Positions 45,465 through 47,938 of a stretch of DNA of 47,938 nt are shown here, in pieces; position 1 is the first letter of the stretch; every line of letters begins with the position of its first letter. The stretch lies in contig JAKAMO010000009.1 of NCBI GenBank assembly GCA_021812825.1, forward strand, positions 1-47,938, in the 5' to 3' direction. Source of the stretch: a bacterium. GTDB taxonomy: Bacteria > Elusimicrobiota > Elusimicrobia > Elusimicrobiales > UBA9959. The translations under genes were made by a program, and so were the position numbers. The notes beneath the pieces were generated by a model. It was not told where the DNA came from, ran no database searches, and saw only the letters and a list, made by a program, of their open reading frames with translations.

Positions 45465-45692
45465 GTGGCAGGGAAGGAAGACAATAACTACTGGGAATAC
45501 GCCCAGATAGGGCTGGAGCTGGCGGTCGCGGTGCTGCTGGGGTTCTGGGCCGGCTATAAACTGGACCAGAAGCTGGGCACCGCTCCCTGGCTGATGCTGG
45601 GCGGGGCGGCCTTCGGCCTGGCTTCCGGCTTCTACCTGGTGGCGAAAGAGCTGTTCCGCGGCGCCGGCCCGGACGGGAAGGGCGGCGAATGA
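45465..45692 (+). CDS. AtpZ/AtpI-type small membrane protein of the ATP synthase operon
   Basis: 75 residues from a GTG start, with two TM helices (about 13-31, GLELAVAVLLGFWAGYKLD; about 40-59, WLMLGGAAFGLASGFYLVA). The GFWAGYKLDQKLGT and G.A.G..SGFY.. pattern is that of the AtpZ/AtpI-like proteins that open many atp operons. They assist c-ring assembly or Mg/Ca uptake for ATP synthase. TAGAAT at 45452-45457 may be the operon -10. The stop overlaps the next start (ATGA). Confidence 0.82.
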   Translation: MAGKEDNNYWEYAQIGLELAVAVLLGFWAGYKLDQKLGTAPWLMLGGAAFGLASGFYLVAKELFRGAGPDGKGGE

Positions 45693-45976
45693 GCCTGACG
45701 CCGGGGACCGCGGCCCTGTACGGGGCGCTGGCGGGAACGGCCGTAGGGTGGCTTTCGCGCCTTTCGCTGAAGCGCGTGCTGGACTCTTCCGCCAAGATTT
45801 TCTATTCGGTGTTCGCCGGCGGGATACTGGCGCGGCTGCTGCTGCTCTCCGCCGCGATTTGCCTTTTAAGACACGAAAGTAATATAATCATAATCCTGTT
45901 TTCAGCCGCGATGATCCTTGTTCAGATGGTTTTCGAAGCGTTTCCGTTGAAACATGGAACTAAAAGAAATCCTTGA
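45689..45976 (+). CDS. atpI: ATP synthase subunit I-like membrane protein
   Basis: 95 residues with about three or four TM segments (SLTPGTAALYGALAGTAVGWL, FYSVFAGGILARLLLLSAAICLL, IIIILFSAAMILVQMVFEAF). Position between the AtpZ-like gene and atpB, size and hydrophobic pattern fit subunit I, which aids c-ring assembly, though sequence in this family is poorly conserved. It overlaps the start of atpB by 23 bases. Confidence 0.65.
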   Translation: MSLTPGTAALYGALAGTAVGWLSRLSLKRVLDSSAKIFYSVFAGGILARLLLLSAAICLLRHESNIIIILFSAAMILVQMVFEAFPLKHGTKRNP

Positions 45977-46715
45977 GCACCACATCGTAGATCACATCTG
46001 GTCCTGGATACACCTCGGACCGCTGAAACTCCCTCTTTCCAGGCATTTGCTGATGATGGGCATCGCGTCCCTCATCCTGCTGGTCGTCTTCCCGCTTATC
46101 ATCCGCAGCCGCTCGAGGGCGCTCGCCCCGTTCCGCGCGATGATCGAGATCATAGTGCTGTTCATCCGCGACGAGATAGTCATCCCTAACCTCGGCCACC
46201 ACGGCGCCGGCTACCTGGGCTACTTCTCCACGCTGTTCTTCTTCATCCTGGTCATGAACCTGCTGGGCCTGGTGCCCTACGGCGCCACCGCCACCGGCAA
46301 CCTGGCCGTCACCGCGGGTCTGGCCATCACTACGTTCTGCCTGATCAACTTCGCCGGCATCCGCGAGCAGGGTCTGCTGGGCTACGTCGGCCATATCGTG
46401 CCGAAGGGCGTGCCCGGCTGGCTTTACCCGCTGCTGTTCCCGATAGAGATCATCGGCCTCCTGACGAAGACCTTCGCGCTCTGCATCCGTCTCTTCGCCA
46501 ACATGATAGGCGGGCACATCGTGATACTTTCCTTCATCAGCTTCATCTTCATTTTCGGCTCGTTCGGCCTGGGTATCGGGCTGGGCGTGGCCCCGATCTC
46601 GGTCGGCCTGGTGCTGTTCACGATGATGCTGGAGCTCTTCGTGGCCTTCCTGCAGGCCTACGTGTTCGTGTTCCTGACGGCCATCTTCACCGGCGCGGCG
46701 ATGCACCCGCACTAG
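45954..46715 (+). CDS. atpB: ATP synthase F0 subunit a
   Basis: 253 residues, five or six TM segments. The essential proton-path arginine is in the fourth-helix motif KTFALCIRLFANMIGGHIVI (about 172-191). LGLVPYGATATGNLAVTAGLAI (about 102-123) and the C-terminal ELFVAFLQAYVFVFLTAIFTGAAMHPH (about 227-253) are likewise conserved. It forms the static half-channels against the c-ring. The 88-base spacer to atpE contains a hairpin. Confidence 0.95.
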   Translation: MELKEILEHHIVDHIWSWIHLGPLKLPLSRHLLMMGIASLILLVVFPLIIRSRSRALAPFRAMIEIIVLFIRDEIVIPNLGHHGAGYLGYFSTLFFFILVMNLLGLVPYGATATGNLAVTAGLAITTFCLINFAGIREQGLLGYVGHIVPKGVPGWLYPLLFPIEIIGLLTKTFALCIRLFANMIGGHIVILSFISFIFIFGSFGLGIGLGVAPISVGLVLFTMMLELFVAFLQAYVFVFLTAIFTGAAMHPH

Positions 46716-46716
46716 C

Positions 46717-46733
46717 CTGCGGCTGTGCCGCAG
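46717..46733 (+). promoter_or_regulatory. Hairpin in the atpB-atpE spacer
   Basis: CTGCGGC and GCCGCAG pair perfectly around a three-base loop just after the atpB stop; no T run follows. An mRNA-processing or stability element is possible, as atpE must be made in excess. Confidence 0.4.
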
Positions 46734-46803
46734 CGGGCGCTATGCGCTTCGGACGGCGTGAGATTTTGAAAGCGGTTTTAATATTACACGGAGGTAGTAT
46801 ACA

Positions 46804-47094
46804 ATGGACCTGACATTCATCGGACTCGGCTATATAGGCGCCAGCCTCGGCGCGGGCATAGTTCTCCTGGGCGCTGGCCTCGGCATCGGCAAGCTGGCCG
46901 CCGCCGCCCTCGAGGGCACGGCCCGCCAGCCGGAAGCCGGCGGCGCGCTCCGCACGACCATGATCATCGCGGCGGCCCTCATAGAAGGTCTCGCGTTCTT
47001 CGGCCTGGTCATCTGTCTGCTGGCCGTGATGAACTTCGCGATGCCCAAGGGCGAGGCCGCTGCCGCCAACGCCCCGATAGAAGCGCACAAGTAA
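46804..47094 (+). CDS. atpE: ATP synthase F0 subunit c
   Basis: 96 residues forming the usual hairpin of two TM helices: about 8-37 (GASLGAGIVLLGAGLGIGKLAAAALEG) and about 52-78, joined by the ARQPEA loop. The ion-binding carboxylate is E61 in IIAAALIEGLAFFGL. The Gln of the first helix and the Ser/Thr after the Glu that mark sodium-type rings are absent, so proton coupling is likely. A good ribosome-binding site (ACGGAGG) precedes it. The hydrophilic C-terminal tail of about 15 residues is longer than usual. Confidence 0.95.
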   Translation: MDLTFIGLGYIGASLGAGIVLLGAGLGIGKLAAAALEGTARQPEAGGALRTTMIIAAALIEGLAFFGLVICLLAVMNFAMPKGEAAAANAPIEAHK

Positions 47095-47117
47095 ACCGAA
47101 CCTAACGGGGAGGGGAC

Positions 47118-47145
47118 GCCGGCCGGTCCGAACGGGACCGCCGGC
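47118..47145 (+). promoter_or_regulatory. Hairpin in the atpE-atpF spacer
   Basis: CGGTCC and GGACCG form a core stem, extended by GCCGG and CCGGC with one bulge. There is no T run, so it is more likely an intercistronic stability or attenuation element than a full terminator. Confidence 0.4.
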
Positions 47146-47169
47146 TCCCGCCTCCCGACTGGAGCTGCT

Positions 47170-47691
47170 ATGGAAGCGTTGATACGGCCGGAATTCGGCC
47201 TGATGTTCTGGACCATAACCTGCTTCGTGCTGCTGGCGCTGCTGCTTTCGCGCACCGCCTGGAAGCCGCTGATGGCGGCCATAGACGAGCGCGAGCGCGC
47301 CATTAAGCACGACCGGCACGCGGCCGAGACCGCGCGCGCCGAGGCCGACAAGGCCAAGGCCGAGCTGGAGGCGAAGCTGGCCGAGATGAAGGCCGAGGTC
47401 GCCCGCAGGCTGGAGGAGGCCCGCGCCTCCGCCGAGAAGGAAAAGGACGCCCTTATAGAGGAAGCCAGGCAGAGCGCCGGCGCGATAGTGGAGTCCGCGC
47501 GCCGCGAGCTCGAGGCCCAGAAGATAGAGGCCGCCCGCGAGCTGAAGAACAAGGTGGCGGAGCTTTCCGTGATGGCGGCCGAGAAGATCCTGCTCAAGCA
47601 GCTGGACCACCGCGCCAACACCGATCTGGCGGCCAAGTACCTGGCCGAGATAGAGAAGGAAAAGCCGGAGATCAGCCTGGGGAACAACTGA
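47170..47691 (+). CDS. atpF: ATP synthase F0 subunit b
   Basis: 173 residues with one N-terminal TM helix (about 7-27, FGLMFWTITCFVLLALLLSR). A long charged coiled coil (about 40-150: AEADKAKAELEAKLAEMKAEV, EEARASAEKEKDALIEEARQ) forms the peripheral stalk. Size and pattern are typical of subunit b. It shares one base with atpH (TGATG). Confidence 0.94.
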   Translation: MEALIRPEFGLMFWTITCFVLLALLLSRTAWKPLMAAIDERERAIKHDRHAAETARAEADKAKAELEAKLAEMKAEVARRLEEARASAEKEKDALIEEARQSAGAIVESARRELEAQKIEAARELKNKVAELSVMAAEKILLKQLDHRANTDLAAKYLAEIEKEKPEISLGNN

Positions 47692-47938
47692 TGGACGTCA
47701 ACGCCCGGATCCTCGCCAAGCGCTACGCCAGGGCCTACATGGCCCTGGACGGCAAGCCCTTCGGCGCCGCGCTGGAAGCGCAGGCCAAGGGCAAGCTCGA
47801 AGGGCTGGCCAAGGTCCTGGAGACGGCCCGCCCCCACATGAGGGCCCTGACCCACCCCTGCGTCAACTCCGCGGTGCGGCTCGAGGTGCTGGCCAAGGTG
47901 CTCGGTCCCGCCAATTCGGGACCGGCGGCCGCCTTCGC
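47691..47938 (+). CDS. atpH: ATP synthase F1 subunit delta, N-terminal part (cut by window end)
   Basis: The frame opens MDVNARILAKRYARAYMALD, the usual start of subunit delta (xxxRYAxAL), and stays open for about 82 codons to the window edge. It follows atpF in the standard operon order. The delta subunit joins the peripheral stalk to the F1 head. Confidence 0.88.
   Translation, partial: MDVNARILAKRYARAYMALDGKPFGAALEAQAKGKLEGLAKVLETARPHMRALTHPCVNSAVRLEVLAKVLGPANSGPAAAF

Overview
This window is a GC-rich (about 60-65% by eye), gene-dense chromosomal segment of a Gram-negative, respiring bacterium. Outer-membrane-type beta-barrel proteins, Sec signal peptides, a secreted octaheme cytochrome c, a complete futalosine (menaquinone) pathway and an F-type ATP synthase operon all point that way. 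I found no 16S rRNA and cannot fix the phylum. The mix (PorV-like protein, stand-alone SWIB protein, futalosine pathway, NifU/NifS, ATP-dependent PEPCK) would suit an uncultured lineage such as Elusimicrobiota, but that is an inference.

Layout. 1-2902: tail of a PorV-like barrel gene, ABC-F factor EttA and a flavodoxin-like reductase. 2910-5748: an Rrf2 regulator, a small outer-membrane-type protein and an octaheme hydroxylamine-oxidoreductase-like cytochrome, with a palindrome over the promoter and a strong terminator at the end. 5780-13134: eight overlapping genes (ubiD-ubiA-ubiX-mqnE-mqnA-mqnC-mqnD-mqnB types), in effect a whole menaquinone pathway from chorismate in one operon. 13142-20629: arginine biosynthesis as two divergent operons (argC-argJ-argB-argR leftward; argD-argG-argH rightward), back to back over a pair of ARG boxes that carry both promoters. 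argH has a one-base frameshift in a C run.

20695-25799: a tandem ACT protein, then the most unusual locus. A four-TM protein is followed by a DUF2207-like membrane protein ending in eight Ala-Cys-His-x repeats. Four bases later comes a radical SAM/SPASM enzyme with an N-terminal PqqD-like (RiPP-recognition) region, and then another membrane protein. This looks like an undescribed peptide-modification system whose substrate is the tail of a membrane-anchored protein.

25891-28108: three-domain NifU and NifS for Fe-S assembly. 28118-28872: an AT-richer islet with a small membrane ORF, its in-frame continuation cut by a MITE-like element, and the element itself. 28873-35860: M16 peptidase, tRNA-Ile2(CAU), MORN-type protein, a second Rrf2 regulator with a ferredoxin partner, and two small unknown proteins. 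35944-39361: tRNA-Cys, an aminotransferase, ATP-dependent PEPCK and a SWIB protein. 39417-43124: a hairpin-rich leader and three secreted proteins (trypsin-like protease, HEAEH-motif protein, PsbP-like protein). 43157-45198: a YgbA-like (nitrosative-stress) protein and a triple-receiver GGDEF protein. 45245-47938: a second MITE copy directly in front of the ATP synthase operon (atpZ/I-atpI-atpB-atpE-atpF-atpH, cut by the window end).

Themes. Menaquinone, the octaheme cytochrome and ATP synthase describe anaerobic or microaerobic respiration. Two cysteine-bearing Rrf2 regulators, the HAO-like cytochrome and the YgbA-like protein suggest nitric oxide or hydroxylamine chemistry. Two families of dispersed intergenic repeats decorate the spacers. 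All calls come from reading the sequence; no database search was run.
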